The translations under genes and the position numbers were made by a program. Positions 52,578 through 63,576 of a stretch of DNA of 64,000 nt are shown one piece after another (the first letter of the stretch is position 1; each line of letters starts with the position of its first letter). Under the pieces are notes generated by a model. It was not told where the DNA came from and ran no database searches. It saw only the letters and a list, made by a program, of their open reading frames with translations. Origin of the DNA: Roseovarius sp. MMSF_3359 (GTDB lineage Bacteria; Pseudomonadota; Alphaproteobacteria; Rhodobacterales; Rhodobacteraceae); the NCBI RefSeq assembly GCF_030733385.1, contig NZ_JASHJC010000003.1, forward strand, positions 1-64,000, given 5' to 3'.

Positions 52578-52831
52578 AGAGCACCTGCTTCCCCCAAGGC
52601 TTCTACCGATGCGACCGGTTTCCCACGGGCACGAAGGCGCACAGGGCGCCACATTTTCCAAAGTAAATCAGACCTCTAATGCGTCCTGCATTCTTGCACG
52701 AGATGTATGCGGCCCTGCGTGTTCCGCGGCGTAATTCGGCTGCTTACTGTCAGGCTGCGGCGGATCATGCCGTCCGCGTTTTCAGCTCTTGCCCAGGCAT
52801 ATGAGCCAGTTTGCATTAAGGAGATTTTCAG

Positions 52832-54451
52832 ATGGCTAAACCCAAACCACAGATCAAAGCCAAACCCATTGAAGGAACCAACGGCAACGACCTCATCCTG
52901 GTCGAAGGTCCATCAGCCACCCAGGATGCGGTTGTTGGTTACTGGAACGGGACCGTGATTGCCAAGGGCGGGGATGACTTCATCATTTTCGACCCAATTC
53001 TCAACTGGGACCCGACCATTTTAACCAACGGCCCCTACAAGCTGTCGTTCAACGGCGGCAGCGGCAGGGATTCGATGAGCCTCGCGCCCTCCGTTTGGGA
53101 CGTAGAGATAAACCTCAGCAGCGGGTTGGGCACCGTTTCAATACCGCCCTACGTCTATTGGCGTGACGGGCAGCAAATTTCGATCCCGCGTGACATCCCG
53201 ATGCAATTCAACTCGATCGAAAATGTCTTCGGCGGGTCCGGCGATGACCTGATCAGTGGCAACAGCGCCGCCAACCTCCTGGGCGGAAACGACGGCAAGG
53301 ACACGATCGTCGGCGGCGATGGAGACGACACTGTGCAGGGCGGCGACGGCAATGACTGGCTGCTCGGCGGTGACGATAACGACCTGGTGGTAGGCGGGGA
53401 CGGTCACGACCGGATCGACGGTGACGCGGGTCAGGACAGGCTCAGGGGAGACGATGGTAACGATACGGTCGATGGCGGCGCCGGAAACGACACGCTGGAG
53501 GGCGGCAAGGGCAATGACAAGCTATTCGGGGGCGCCGGCCTCGATTTCGCGGTATTCGACACGAACGGATCGGTCACTGTCGATCTGATGACCGGCATCG
53601 CGAACAGCGTGTTGGGCAATGACGAGCTCTACAGCATCGAACGGGTCGAAACCGGCGACGGGCATGACGTTGTCTATGGCGACGGCGGCAAGAACATCCT
53701 GTGGCTCAAGGAAGGTGATGATTACGCAAACGGGCGCAATGGCGATGACCAGATCAAGGGTCACGAAGGCGATGATACGTTGCGCGGCGAAGGCGGCAAG
53801 GACTCGCTTTATGGTGGCGAAGGCGAAGATGTGCTGGAAGGTGGCAGCGGCAATGACCTGCTTAGAGGCGGCGATAACAACGATGTGCTGCGCGGTAGCT
53901 CGGGCGCAGACCGCCTGAAGGGCGAGGATGGCGATGACGACCTGGAGGGTGGCTCCGGTTACGACACGCTCGAAGGGGGCAATGGCGATGACCGCATTGA
54001 TGGCGGCAAGAACGATGATTTGATCGACGCCGGTGCCGGGGATGACTTTATCATCGGCGGTGAAGGGTCGGACACGATCCATACCGGCAGTGGTGCCGAT
54101 ACGCTCTATTGGGACAAGGACACCGGCGGCGTCGATACGGTTTTTGATTTCAACGCCTGGGGCGACAGCTTCGCGTTTGAGACTGGCACATTTGACCATG
54201 CGGAATCCGCCAGCGAGGCGCTTGCCGCGGTGCAGGTTGGGCTCGACACGCTTGTCTTCATTGAACGCGCCGAGGATGACTGGGAGGCGTTCGTTCTGCT
54301 CAAGAACGTCTATGCCGCGACAATCAACCAGCGGATCGGCAACGGCGATATCTTTGATGTCGAATTGAATGTCGATCACACCCCCTTCCCCGAGGAGGGG
54401 CTCGGTAACTCAGAGATCGTGATGTTCGGTAACGATACGCTGATCTTCTGA
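52832..54451 (+). CDS. RTX calcium-binding repeat protein
   Basis: A 539-residue acidic protein. Nonapeptide RTX repeats of the form GGxGxDxLx form two blocks, about residues 133-235 and 274-427, separated by a segment (FAVFDTNGSVTVDLMTG) that resembles the linker in haemolysin-type proteins. There is no N-terminal signal peptide, consistent with type I secretion by a C-terminal signal; the tail ends VMFGNDTLIF. No catalytic domain is visible. A strong AAGGAG precedes the ATG. No type I transporter gene is nearby. Confidence 0.92.
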   Translation: MAKPKPQIKAKPIEGTNGNDLILVEGPSATQDAVVGYWNGTVIAKGGDDFIIFDPILNWDPTILTNGPYKLSFNGGSGRDSMSLAPSVWDVEINLSSGLGTVSIPPYVYWRDGQQISIPRDIPMQFNSIENVFGGSGDDLISGNSAANLLGGNDGKDTIVGGDGDDTVQGGDGNDWLLGGDDNDLVVGGDGHDRIDGDAGQDRLRGDDGNDTVDGGAGNDTLEGGKGNDKLFGGAGLDFAVFDTNGSVTVDLMTGIANSVLGNDELYSIERVETGDGHDVVYGDGGKNILWLKEGDDYANGRNGDDQIKGHEGDDTLRGEGGKDSLYGGEGEDVLEGGSGNDLLRGGDNNDVLRGSSGADRLKGEDGDDDLEGGSGYDTLEGGNGDDRIDGGKNDDLIDAGAGDDFIIGGEGSDTIHTGSGADTLYWDKDTGGVDTVFDFNAWGDSFAFETGTFDHAESASEALAAVQVGLDTLVFIERAEDDWEAFVLLKNVYAATINQRIGNGDIFDVELNVDHTPFPEEGLGNSEIVMFGNDTLIF

Positions 54452-54463
54452 TCCGGGGGGGGT

Positions 54464-54494
54464 GCGCCGCGGCTTCCCCTGCAAACCGCGGCGC
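54464..54494. other. GC-rich hairpin after the RTX gene
   Basis: GCGCCGCGG (54464-54472) and CCGCGGCGC (54486-54494) are perfect complementary arms 13 bp after the RTX stop codon. No T-run follows on the + strand, so it may act as a transcript-stabilising hairpin or a weak terminator. Confidence 0.4.
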
Positions 54495-54635
54495 CGTGAA
54501 TGAAAGAGGCCATTGGGGAATGCCCTGGGGCAATCTCGATCGGTGCCCTTCTGCGTCCGGCAATTGTCCGCTTTCTCTGTTCGTTGGATTTCTCGCAGGC
54601 ATGCAGCCATTCGGAAAAGGCGCAGGCCGCGCATC

Positions 54636-55430
54636 TCAGACACCCAATGCCGAGGCGTTGGCTTCGAGATGGGCGATTTTCGTGGTGCCGGGAATGACAA
54701 GGATGTTTGGCGACCGGGCCAGCAGCGTCCGAAGCGCGCCAGCCGGATCAACGGCAGCCCCCTGTTTCATCGGGTTTGCGCCCAAGGGGCCATGCGGAAC
54801 GAACGCGATGCCCCGCAGGTCGAGCCAATCAATCATGTCCTCCAGCGCGCCATCACGCACATCGGCGGGCGAATACCGGTTCTGAACGGCCGCAATTGGG
54901 GCGACTTCAAGCGCCTCCTCGACTTGCTTTTGAGAGACATTGGACAATCCGATCATGTCGATCTTTCCAACCTGCCGCATCTCCTCCAGCGCGGCGATGC
55001 TATCGGCGATCGGCGTCGTACCATCGGGCGAGTGAACGTAGTAAAGGTCGACCCTGTCAGCCCGCAGATTGGCAAGACTCTCCTCGACATGGCGTTTCAT
55101 GGTCGCGGGTGTCGTATCGCGGCTGATGCTTTTGGCATCCTTTTCAATGCCGCCCTTGGAGGCGATGAACATTTCGCCATACGTACCATCCTCGTTCAAA
55201 AGCGCATCAGCGATGAGTTTTTCATTGTCATGGGGACCATAGGCGCGCGCGGTGTCAATGTGGGTGATCCCCAGATCACGCGCCCGGCGCAGCAACGCGA
55301 TACCGCCCTGCCAGTCCGCATAGGGTCCGAAATTGCGCGGCTGACCGGTAAGGCGCATCGCGCCGTATCCGACGCTGTTGACCACGCGTCCATTCAGGAA
55401 GGTGAAGGTATTGTTGAGATCTTTGGTCAT
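54636..55430 (-). CDS. aldo/keto reductase
   Basis: A 264-residue NAD(P)H-dependent oxidoreductase of the AKR superfamily. The catalytic tetrad is visible: Asp and Tyr in DTARAYGPHDNE, Lys in FIASKGG and His in YYVHSPDG. The start is ATG 55430 (MTKDLNNTF). It is divergent from a LysR gene, which is the likely regulator. Such enzymes reduce aldehydes or ketones; the substrate is unknown. Confidence 0.9.
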   Translation of the reverse strand: MTKDLNNTFTFLNGRVVNSVGYGAMRLTGQPRNFGPYADWQGGIALLRRARDLGITHIDTARAYGPHDNEKLIADALLNEDGTYGEMFIASKGGIEKDAKSISRDTTPATMKRHVEESLANLRADRVDLYYVHSPDGTTPIADSIAALEEMRQVGKIDMIGLSNVSQKQVEEALEVAPIAAVQNRYSPADVRDGALEDMIDWLDLRGIAFVPHGPLGANPMKQGAAVDPAGALRTLLARSPNILVIPGTTKIAHLEANASALGV

Positions 55431-55524
55431 CTTGGGGGTCCTTTCATTGCGATGACCACGAAAATACGGATGCAGGTGAAAATCGGTAGCCGCATGGCAA
55501 GAACAACTGTTATACATCTAACGT

Positions 55525-56427
55525 ATGACGACTCGCTTTGACCGCCTTGCTTTGCTGGAAGCCTTCGTACGGATTGCTGAACGCAGATCCCTGTCCGCGG
55601 CGGCGCGTGACCTGGGCACCTCGCAGCCGTCAATCTCAAGACAACTTGCCGCATTGGAAAAACGCCTTGGCGTTGTCCTGGCCCGGCGCACGACACATGA
55701 TTTGACGCTGACCCCGGATGGTCGCACGCTGCTGGCCGATGCGCGGCGCCTTCTGGGGGAATGGGAGGCGATCGAGGAACAGCACACCCAGGACACGGCG
55801 CTGCGCGGCACGATACGTGCCATCGCACCGGTTGCCCTTGGCCAGAGCCTTTTCGTCAGGGCCGCTTGTCAATTCATGAAAAGCCACCCGGACGTCACCG
55901 TCGATTGGCAACTGCGCGATGACACGATCCGATTTGCCGAAGAAGGATGTGATATCTGGCTGAAAATCGGACCGGTGCCCGACGACACATTGGTCGTTCG
56001 TGAGCTTGCACGTGTCGAGCGCCTGGTGGTCGGGACGACGGAGTGCCTGGCTGCGCACAAGGCTGTGGATCTTGAGGACCTGCCTTGGCTGACCCTCGGC
56101 CCTTTTGAAGGCAACCGCATCGAATTGACCGGCACGGAAGGCCAGTCAAAGTCCTTTTCCGTCACGCCCAGAATGGCCAGCAACAACATTTTTGCGATTC
56201 ACGAGGCCGCAAAACAGGGGGTCGGCGTGGCCATTCTGCCGCGTTGGTTCATCTCGCAAGACTTGCAGACCGGCGCGCTGCGCGATGTGGCGCCTGACTG
56301 GCGCGCGGCGCGGCTGGCCGTGAACCTCGCGCTGGCCGCAGGCACCCGGCGACCCGCCCGCGTGGAGAGGTTTTGTGAAACCTTGCAAAGCTGGTGTGAG
56401 ACCGAGCTGGACCTCCCCTCGCGGTGA
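55525..56427 (+). CDS. LysR-family regulator of the aldo/keto reductase
   Basis: A 300-residue LysR protein. The helix-turn-helix is ERRSLSAAARDLGTSQPSISRQLAALE at residues about 18-45. The effector domain extends to the C-terminus. It is divergent from the aldo/keto reductase with a 94-bp gap, the classical LysR arrangement. The start is ATG 55525. Confidence 0.9.
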   Translation: MTTRFDRLALLEAFVRIAERRSLSAAARDLGTSQPSISRQLAALEKRLGVVLARRTTHDLTLTPDGRTLLADARRLLGEWEAIEEQHTQDTALRGTIRAIAPVALGQSLFVRAACQFMKSHPDVTVDWQLRDDTIRFAEEGCDIWLKIGPVPDDTLVVRELARVERLVVGTTECLAAHKAVDLEDLPWLTLGPFEGNRIELTGTEGQSKSFSVTPRMASNNIFAIHEAAKQGVGVAILPRWFISQDLQTGALRDVAPDWRAARLAVNLALAAGTRRPARVERFCETLQSWCETELDLPSR

Positions 56428-56583
56428 GGGCGTCGCTGGAGTTTCGGGAAGAGCCGTGCGCCCAAAATCCGGCGCGCTGCGGTATCTTGCAGATGGCCAT
56501 TGCAAACCACTGCTTGACCCGATCCAAATCGCACACCTGGCTGACGTAAGGTTACAGGTAATCGTGGTCTACTACGCCACACC

Positions 56584-57348
56584 CTATTCCGAGATAAACC
56601 GGCTTTGCATCTCGACCTCCTGCTGACGCATCAGGGTCCAGGCGGTTTCCATGTGGTCGGACATGATCGCACGGGCCTGATCGGCATCGCCCTCGCGCAG
56701 CGCCACGACAAGCCGCTGCTGGTGATCGCGGCCCTGTTTCCAAAGCTCGATATTGGGCGGCGAATAAAGACGCCGGTAAACGGTCAGATCGGTCAGCAGA
56801 TTGACCATGAAATCAATGATGAACCCCAGGAGCGGGTTCTTGGCCTGCTCTGCAAGGATGGCATGAAACCTCAGCGAGGCGACATGCTGCTCGCGTTCCG
56901 CGTCAAGCGTTTTGGCCGGCTCAGAATAGGCGGCGATGTTTTCTTCGAGCTGCCGCAACACGTCCTCGGGCAGTTTTCCCGCCAATGCTGCGGCCAGTTC
57001 AGGCTCCAAGGTCAGGCGAAGCTGGTAGAGGTCGCCGATGGTCAGGTCCTTGAAATAAAAGTAGTTTCCCAAAAGGGCCTTGGCGCGCTGGCGGCTGACC
57101 TCATGGACGAAACTGCCGCCGCCAGGACCGGTGCGCGTCTTGATCAACCCTTGCGCCTCAAGCACGCGCATCGCCTCGCGGATCGTGCCTTTGGCCATGC
57201 CGAACTCTTCGATCAGCTCAGCCTCGCCGGGCAGGCGGTCCCCGGCCTGCAGCCCACGTTCGACCACCCAGTCCTTGATCGCCTCGGCGACCTGAACCGG
57301 ACGGCTGAGTTTCGGCTCAGCCTTCGAGCGGGTGGTGGCAGGCGGCAA
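56584..57348 (-). CDS. GntR-family regulator, FCD domain (FadR subfamily)
   Basis: A 254-residue regulator. The winged helix (LPGEAELIEEFGMAKGTIREAMRVLE, about residues 40-66) is followed by an FCD all-helical ligand domain (about 100-235) with the LRFHAILAEQAKN segment. It overlaps the end of the upstream ABC ATPase gene by 32 bp, so it is the last gene of the importer operon and probably regulates it. The palindromes at 62843-62883 are candidate operators. Confidence 0.92.
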   Translation of the reverse strand: MPPATTRSKAEPKLSRPVQVAEAIKDWVVERGLQAGDRLPGEAELIEEFGMAKGTIREAMRVLEAQGLIKTRTGPGGGSFVHEVSRQRAKALLGNYFYFKDLTIGDLYQLRLTLEPELAAALAGKLPEDVLRQLEENIAAYSEPAKTLDAEREQHVASLRFHAILAEQAKNPLLGFIIDFMVNLLTDLTVYRRLYSPPNIELWKQGRDHQQRLVVALREGDADQARAIMSDHMETAWTLMRQQEVEMQSRFISE

Positions 57349-58273
57349 GCTGGTCTTCTCCCATGTCTGTCAGCTCCGGCACGGCAGAGCGGCATAAATC
57401 TGTGGCGCGCGGGCAGCGGCCCGCAAAGGCGCACCCCGGCGGGGGGTTGAGCGGATCGGGCAGTTCGGACCCTATCTGCTCGGGTGCGGTCAGCGGGCGA
57501 CCGACGACCGGCGCGCTCTCTGCCAGAAGTTTTGTATAGGGATGGCGGGGGTTTGCAAAGATGCTCTCGGCCTTGCCGATCTCCACAACCGCGCCGAAGT
57601 ACAGCACGACGATGCGGTCGCTGACCGCCTCGACCACCGCCAGATCATGGGTGATGAATAGATAGGTCAGGCCGAACCGGGCCTTGAGGTCGGCCAAGAG
57701 GTTCAGCACCTGCGCCTGTACCGAAACATCGAGCGCCGAGACCGGTTCATCCAGGATGATAATGCGCGGGCTGGCGGCCAGGGCGCGGGCGATGCCGATA
57801 CGCTGCGCTTGCCCGCCGGAAAACTCATGCGGGTAACGGTCAAGGAATTCCTCGCGCAGATTGACAGAGGCGAAAATCTCGGAAATCCGCTGGTCGCGTT
57901 CGGGCTTGGACAAGGCATGCAGGCGTTTGAGGGGCGCCTCCATCACCTGTCGGATGGTCTTGCGCGGGTTGAGGCTGCTTTGCGGGTCCTGAAACACATA
58001 TTGGATCAGCTTGCCAAACGCTGCCGGGTCTGCGTTGTCCAAGGCTTTGCCATCTATTTCGATCGCGCCTTCTGTGGGCTCCAGCAGCCCCACCAGCATC
58101 CGCGCCAGTGTGGATTTGCCACAACCGGATTCGCCCACGACGCCAAGCGTCTCCCCGGTCTCAACCGCGAAACTCATGGGCCGCACCGCGCGCACACCGG
58201 GCGGCGCCGGGCCGAATAGCGGCTTTTTCAGCGGGAAGGTCTTGGCGAGGTTTTCGACCTTGAGCGCGGGCAT
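57317..58273 (-). CDS. peptide-type ABC transporter ATPase (DppF/OppF family)
   Basis: A 318-residue ATPase. Walker A is GESGCGKST, the signature FSGGQAQRIGIARAL and Walker B IILDEPVSALD. The C-terminal oligopeptide-transporter extension has the Cys motif (GCAFAGRCPRATDLC) of the DppF family. The start is ATG 58273 (MPALKVENL), overlapping the upstream stop by ATGA; a longer reading from 58372 is unlikely. It pairs with the ATPase half of the upstream fusion. Confidence 0.92.
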   Translation of the reverse strand: MPALKVENLAKTFPLKKPLFGPAPPGVRAVRPMSFAVETGETLGVVGESGCGKSTLARMLVGLLEPTEGAIEIDGKALDNADPAAFGKLIQYVFQDPQSSLNPRKTIRQVMEAPLKRLHALSKPERDQRISEIFASVNLREEFLDRYPHEFSGGQAQRIGIARALAASPRIIILDEPVSALDVSVQAQVLNLLADLKARFGLTYLFITHDLAVVEAVSDRIVVLYFGAVVEIGKAESIFANPRHPYTKLLAESAPVVGRPLTAPEQIGSELPDPLNPPPGCAFAGRCPRATDLCRSAVPELTDMGEDQLAACHHPLEG

Positions 58274-60134
58274 CACACGGCCTCCTCGGGGAAAAGACAG
58301 CGCACCGCACGGGGGGCCATGCCTTTGAGCGCGACGTCGCCCACCCGGCAGGCCTCCTGCGCCTTGTCGCAACGCGGGGCAAATGCGCAGCCGGGCGGCA
58401 GGTCATCGACCACCGGCGGCAAGCCCGGGATGGCGGCCAGTTCGCGCCGCCCGCCACCCAGTTCCGGCACGCAGGCAATGAGGCGGCTTGTGTAGGGATG
58501 CGCGGGGGCGTCCAGCACGGCTTGCGTTGGCCCCTCTTCGACGATGCGACCCGCATACATCACCGCGACCCGGTCACAAAGCTGCGCCACTACGCCGAAA
58601 TCATGGGTGATGAAGATGATCGCCAGCCCCCGGTCACGGCGCAGATCGTCCAGCAGCGACAGGATTTGCGCCTGCACGGTCACATCGAGCGCGGTTGTCG
58701 GCTCATCCGCGATGATCACGTCAGGCTCGTTTGCCAGCGCCATTGCGATGCCGACCCTCTGGCGCATCCCGCCCGACATTTCATGCGGAAAGTTGTCAAC
58801 GCGGCTTTCGGCATTGGGGATGCGCACGTCTTTCAGCAACTGGATGGCGCGGGCGCGGGCCTCGGCCTTGCCGATCTTGTGATGCGACTGGATCGCCTCG
58901 GCGAGTTGCTGGCCAATCCGGTAGAGCGGATGCAGCGTGGCCAGCGGATCCTGAAAGATATAGGCCACGCGGTCGCCACGTTTTTGCCGGAGCACCTCGT
59001 AGGGGGCGCCAATCAGATCCTCCCCCTGAAAGCGCACGGCACCGCCGGTGATCACGCCCGGGGGCGAGGCGACAAGGCCCATGACGCTGAGCGCCGTCAC
59101 GGACTTGCCCGAACCGCTTTCGCCGATCACGCCCAGGCACTCGCCGGGTTTGACAGCCAGCGAAACACCCCCCACCGCGCGGTAGGTGCGTTTGCCCACA
59201 TGGAACTGGGTTTGCAGATCCTGAATGGCCAGCAGATCATCGGTGCCCGCCGGAATGTCGCCCGTGCGATCCACCAGCGTGGCTGGCAAAGGACGGCTGA
59301 GCGCGCCGGAGCGCAGACGCGGATCAAGCGCATCGCGCACGCCGTCCCCCAGCAGGTTGATCGACATGACAATGAGGAAGATCATGATCCCCGGCACCAC
59401 GGATGTATGCGGGTGCGAGATCAGCGCCGAACGCGCCTCACCCAGCATCGAGCCCAGATCGGCCTGCGGCGGCTGCGACCCCAGCCCGAGGAAACTGAGG
59501 CCCGCGGTTTCCAGGATCATCCAGCCCACGGTGGTGGACATGGCGATGATGATGACCGGCAGGACGTTGGGCAGAAGCTCGGTCAGGATGATCCGCGTGT
59601 GCCCCATCCCCGCCAGCCGCGCGGCATCAATGAATTCCCGGCCCGCGAGGCCCACGGTGATGCCGCGGATGTTCCGCGCGAAGAACGGCACGTTGACGGC
59701 GGCCACGGCAATCAGCGCATTCATAAGGCCCGGACCAAGCGCCGCGACGATGGCCAGCGCCAGCAGGATATAGGGAAAGGCCATCAGCATATCGACGCCG
59801 CGCATGATGATGTTGTCCGCCCGCCCGCCAAAGTACCCCGCAATTATGCCGATGGCCGACCCGATGGTCGCCGCAATGAGCGCGGCCGCAATGCCGACGG
59901 CCAGCGATAGGCGCGTGCCATGCAAAAGCCGGCTGAGCAGATCGCGGCCCAGGTGATCGGTACCAAGCAGATGGCCTTCGCTGAACGGCTTCTTGAACCG
60001 GTCGGCGGTGGCGGTGGCATCGGGGTTCTGCAGCGGCAGGATCGGGGTGATCAGCACGAGGATCAGGATCGCCGCCAGCACCACCGCACCCAGCGCGGCC
60101 AGCCGGTTGCGGAAGAGGAGTTTAAGAAACGCGC

Positions 60135-60138
<4 letters not shown>
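58273..60138 (-). CDS. fused peptide ABC permease and ATPase (DppC-DppD fusion)
   Basis: A 621-residue protein. Residues 1-285 are a DppC-type permease with the LLGTDHLGRDLLSRLLHGTR signature and EAA loop EFIDAARLAGMGHTRI at 168-182. After a linker (about 280-302) residues 303-621 are a DppD ATPase with Walker A GESGSGKS at 339-346, signature MSGGMRQRVGIAMAL and a Cys-rich C-terminus (CAFAPRCDKAQEAC). The reading frame is continuous across the junction. It overlaps the DppB stop codon at its start. Confidence 0.95.
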
Positions 60139-61082
<944 letters not shown>

Positions 61083-61230
61083 AGTTGGTCCCCTTCCAAC
61101 GCCCGCTTTTCATCTTTCCGAAAATACTCCGGGGTGTCGCCATTGTCGCGCCATTGGCCCGAGAGACAATGGCGACGAGCAGCGCTCCCTAACGGGCCGG
61201 GCCACGCCAAACGCGGCCCGAAACCGATCT

Positions 61231-62811
61231 TCAGTTTTTCACCACACCTTGCAGATGCAAGAGGAACGAGGGTTCAAGGCCGAAATTCGCCACCCGGTCG
61301 CTTGTCACTGCGTTCTGCTTCCAGTTGGCCACGAAAACCCAGGGCGCATCTTCCTGCACGATTTCCTGCATCTCGCGATAAAGCTTCGCGCGCTCAGCCT
61401 GATCGGTGGCGGTGCGGGCCGCTTCCAGAAGCGCGTCCACCTTCTCGTTGGCGTAGTACCCCGAGTTGAACCCGCCCTGATCGGGCCAAGCCTGCGAGCG
61501 CAGCGCGAGGTAAGGCAGCGTGTCGGGGTCGTTGGTCATCCAGGCCATCTCGGCCATGTCTGCCTTGCCTTCGAGACCGGGGTTCACCTCGCCCAGGAAA
61601 GTGTTCCATTCATAGGTCTCGATCTTCACGTCAAAACCCACGGCCTCAAGATCCGCCTGAATGGCCGTACCCATCGGAACGGGATCAAGCATGCCCGAGC
61701 CGCCTTCGGTCACGAAGAAGGTCAGTTCAGCGCCCTCGGCTCCTGCCTCGGCAATCAGCGCCTTGGCTTTTTCGGGATCATACGGATACGGATCCAGCGC
61801 TTCGTTATAGGCCCAGGCAAAGGCGGGTGGTGTCGGGCCTGCGGCCACAGTTGCGGTGCCTTCCAGCACGTCATTCACGATCGCTTCCTTGTTGATCGCG
61901 TAATTGGCGGCCTGGCGTACCTTCTTGTCGGCAAAGGGGCCTTCCTTGGCGTTCAGGATCAGGAACCAGACATGCGGCCCCGCCTGTTCGGCAATGGAGA
62001 ACCCATCCCCCTCGAACTGACCCAGCGATGTGGGCGGCACCTCGACCATCAGGTCGATCCCACCGGCCAGCATCTCGGCCACGCGGGTATTGGCGTCGGT
62101 GATCGGACGGAAGACAACCGCCTCGGTCCCCGCAGCCTCGCCCCAATACCCATCATTGCGTTCAACCACAACTGCCTCGTTCGACCGCCACTCGGCAAAC
62201 TTGAACGGGCCGGTGCCCACCGGATTGCGGCCGAATTCCTTGCCATTCGCCTCAACCGCAGCGGGCGAGACGATCAGCCCCGTGGGATAGGCCAGGTTCG
62301 ACAGGAACGGCGCATAGGGCGCGTTGAGGGTGAATTTCACCGTCATGTCATCGACCACTTCGGTCGATTGCACCGCCCCGAAGAAGAAGGACAGCGGGAA
62401 GGGGCCGGTATCGTGATAGGGGTGATTCTCGTCCAGCATCCGGTCGAAATTGAACTTCACCGCCGCGGCATTGAACGGCGTGCCGTCATGGAAACTGACA
62501 CCCTCGCGCAGGGTGAAGGTGTATTCGGTGCCATCCTCGCTGATCGACCAATCGGTGGCCAGTGACGGCTCAACCTCCAGCGTGCCGGATTTGTACCGGG
62601 TCAACCCCTCGTAAACATTCACCAGAATCCGGAAATCGTTGACGGCGGTCACCGCCGCGGGATCGAGCGATTTCGGCTCGGCAATCTGGCCGACGATCAG
62701 CACGCCGGGCGGGGTCTGCGCCACGGCAGGAGACACGACGGTACCAATGGCCAGCACCGCACCTGCGGTTACAGCCATCACACCCCGGCGGGTCCAGGTC
62801 ATGAGTGTCAT
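61231..62811 (-). CDS. family-5 ABC solute-binding protein of the second peptide importer
   Basis: A 526-residue periplasmic binding protein. The N-terminal signal has a twin-Arg (TWTRRGVMAVTAG), so Tat export is possible, with cleavage near VAQ. SBP_bac_5 features include LATDWSISEDGTEYTFTLRE and VRQAANYAINKE. The start is ATG 62811 (MTLMTWTRR). The ligand is unknown; the divergent carbamoylase suggests N-carbamoyl or peptide-like compounds. Confidence 0.92.
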   Translation of the reverse strand: MTLMTWTRRGVMAVTAGAVLAIGTVVSPAVAQTPPGVLIVGQIAEPKSLDPAAVTAVNDFRILVNVYEGLTRYKSGTLEVEPSLATDWSISEDGTEYTFTLREGVSFHDGTPFNAAAVKFNFDRMLDENHPYHDTGPFPLSFFFGAVQSTEVVDDMTVKFTLNAPYAPFLSNLAYPTGLIVSPAAVEANGKEFGRNPVGTGPFKFAEWRSNEAVVVERNDGYWGEAAGTEAVVFRPITDANTRVAEMLAGGIDLMVEVPPTSLGQFEGDGFSIAEQAGPHVWFLILNAKEGPFADKKVRQAANYAINKEAIVNDVLEGTATVAAGPTPPAFAWAYNEALDPYPYDPEKAKALIAEAGAEGAELTFFVTEGGSGMLDPVPMGTAIQADLEAVGFDVKIETYEWNTFLGEVNPGLEGKADMAEMAWMTNDPDTLPYLALRSQAWPDQGGFNSGYYANEKVDALLEAARTATDQAERAKLYREMQEIVQEDAPWVFVANWKQNAVTSDRVANFGLEPSFLLHLQGVVKN

Positions 62812-62842
62812 TTTCTTAACTCCCTGTTGAAATCTCACCTCT

Positions 62843-62883
62843 ATTTATCATGATAAATTGCAATCGTCAAATTATCATGATAA
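62843..62883. promoter_or_regulatory. two perfect TATCATGATA palindromes in a divergent promoter
   Basis: ATTTATCATGATAAAT (62843-62858) and TTATCATGATAA (62872-62883) are both perfect palindromes with centres 27 bp apart. They lie between the leftward importer operon (start 62811) and the rightward DUF1028 gene (start 62911). One regulator, most likely the FCD-type GntR of this locus, could control both directions. Confidence 0.8.
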
Positions 62884-62910
62884 ATAGAGAAAACCCAGCT
62901 AAGGTGAAAC

Positions 62911-63576
62911 ATGACATTTTCGATTCTTGCACATGATCCGGAAACCGGCGCCATTGGCGGCGCCGCGGCGACGGGGTCTCTTTGCGTGGGTGGTTGGGTG
63001 CTGCGCGGTGATCTTGACGCGGGCATGTCCGCCAGCCAGGGCGCGGCGCCATCAACCTTCTGGGGCGAGGATGTTCTGGCCGCAATGCGCGATGGGAAAG
63101 ACGCGGTGCAGGCGGTGGACGCCGTTACGGCCCCCGACGAAGGACGGGATCACCGTCAATTGGCCGCGCTGGACCTGAACGGGCAAACCGCTGCCTTCAC
63201 CGGTGCCTCGAATGAGCCGGAAAAAGGCAGCCGGCGTTTTCGGTTCGGGATCGTCTCCGGCAACATGTTGACCCAAGCGAGCGTCCTCGATGCGATGGTG
63301 GACGGCTTTGAAACGGCGCAAGGTGATTTCGATCACCGCCTGCTCGCCGCCTTGCAGGCAGCGGCGCTTGAGGGCGGCGACTTTCGGGGCCTCCTGTCCG
63401 CGGCTTTGCTTGTGCTGCACCCGGACAAACCGCCCCTGACCCTGCGGATCGACCATCATCCCGACGACCCGGTAGGCGCCCTTGCCGCCCTGCACAAAAC
63501 CGCGACCTCCGGCGCTTATGCCAAGTGGGCTGAACAGGTGCCCGTTCTGAACGACAGGGAGCGTGTCCTTGATTGA
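62911..63576 (+). CDS. DUF1028 family protein
   Basis: A 221-residue protein matching DUF1028, an Ntn-hydrolase-like family. The opening FSILAHDPETGAIGGAAATG and the GNMLTQASVLDAM segment are characteristic. Ntn-hydrolases use an N-terminal nucleophile; the serine after the initial Met-Thr-Phe is not processed in an obvious way, so the nucleophile is unclear. It is divergent from the importer and ends overlapping the carbamoylase start. It may process an amide imported by the ABC system. Confidence 0.88.
   Translation: MTFSILAHDPETGAIGGAAATGSLCVGGWVLRGDLDAGMSASQGAAPSTFWGEDVLAAMRDGKDAVQAVDAVTAPDEGRDHRQLAALDLNGQTAAFTGASNEPEKGSRRFRFGIVSGNMLTQASVLDAMVDGFETAQGDFDHRLLAALQAAALEGGDFRGLLSAALLVLHPDKPPLTLRIDHHPDDPVGALAALHKTATSGAYAKWAEQVPVLNDRERVLD

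Noticed and set aside
53229-54110. Tandem DNA repeats resembling an array
   Set aside because: They are degenerate codons for RTX nonapeptides within one reading frame, without conserved repeats or unique spacers. This is not a CRISPR array.
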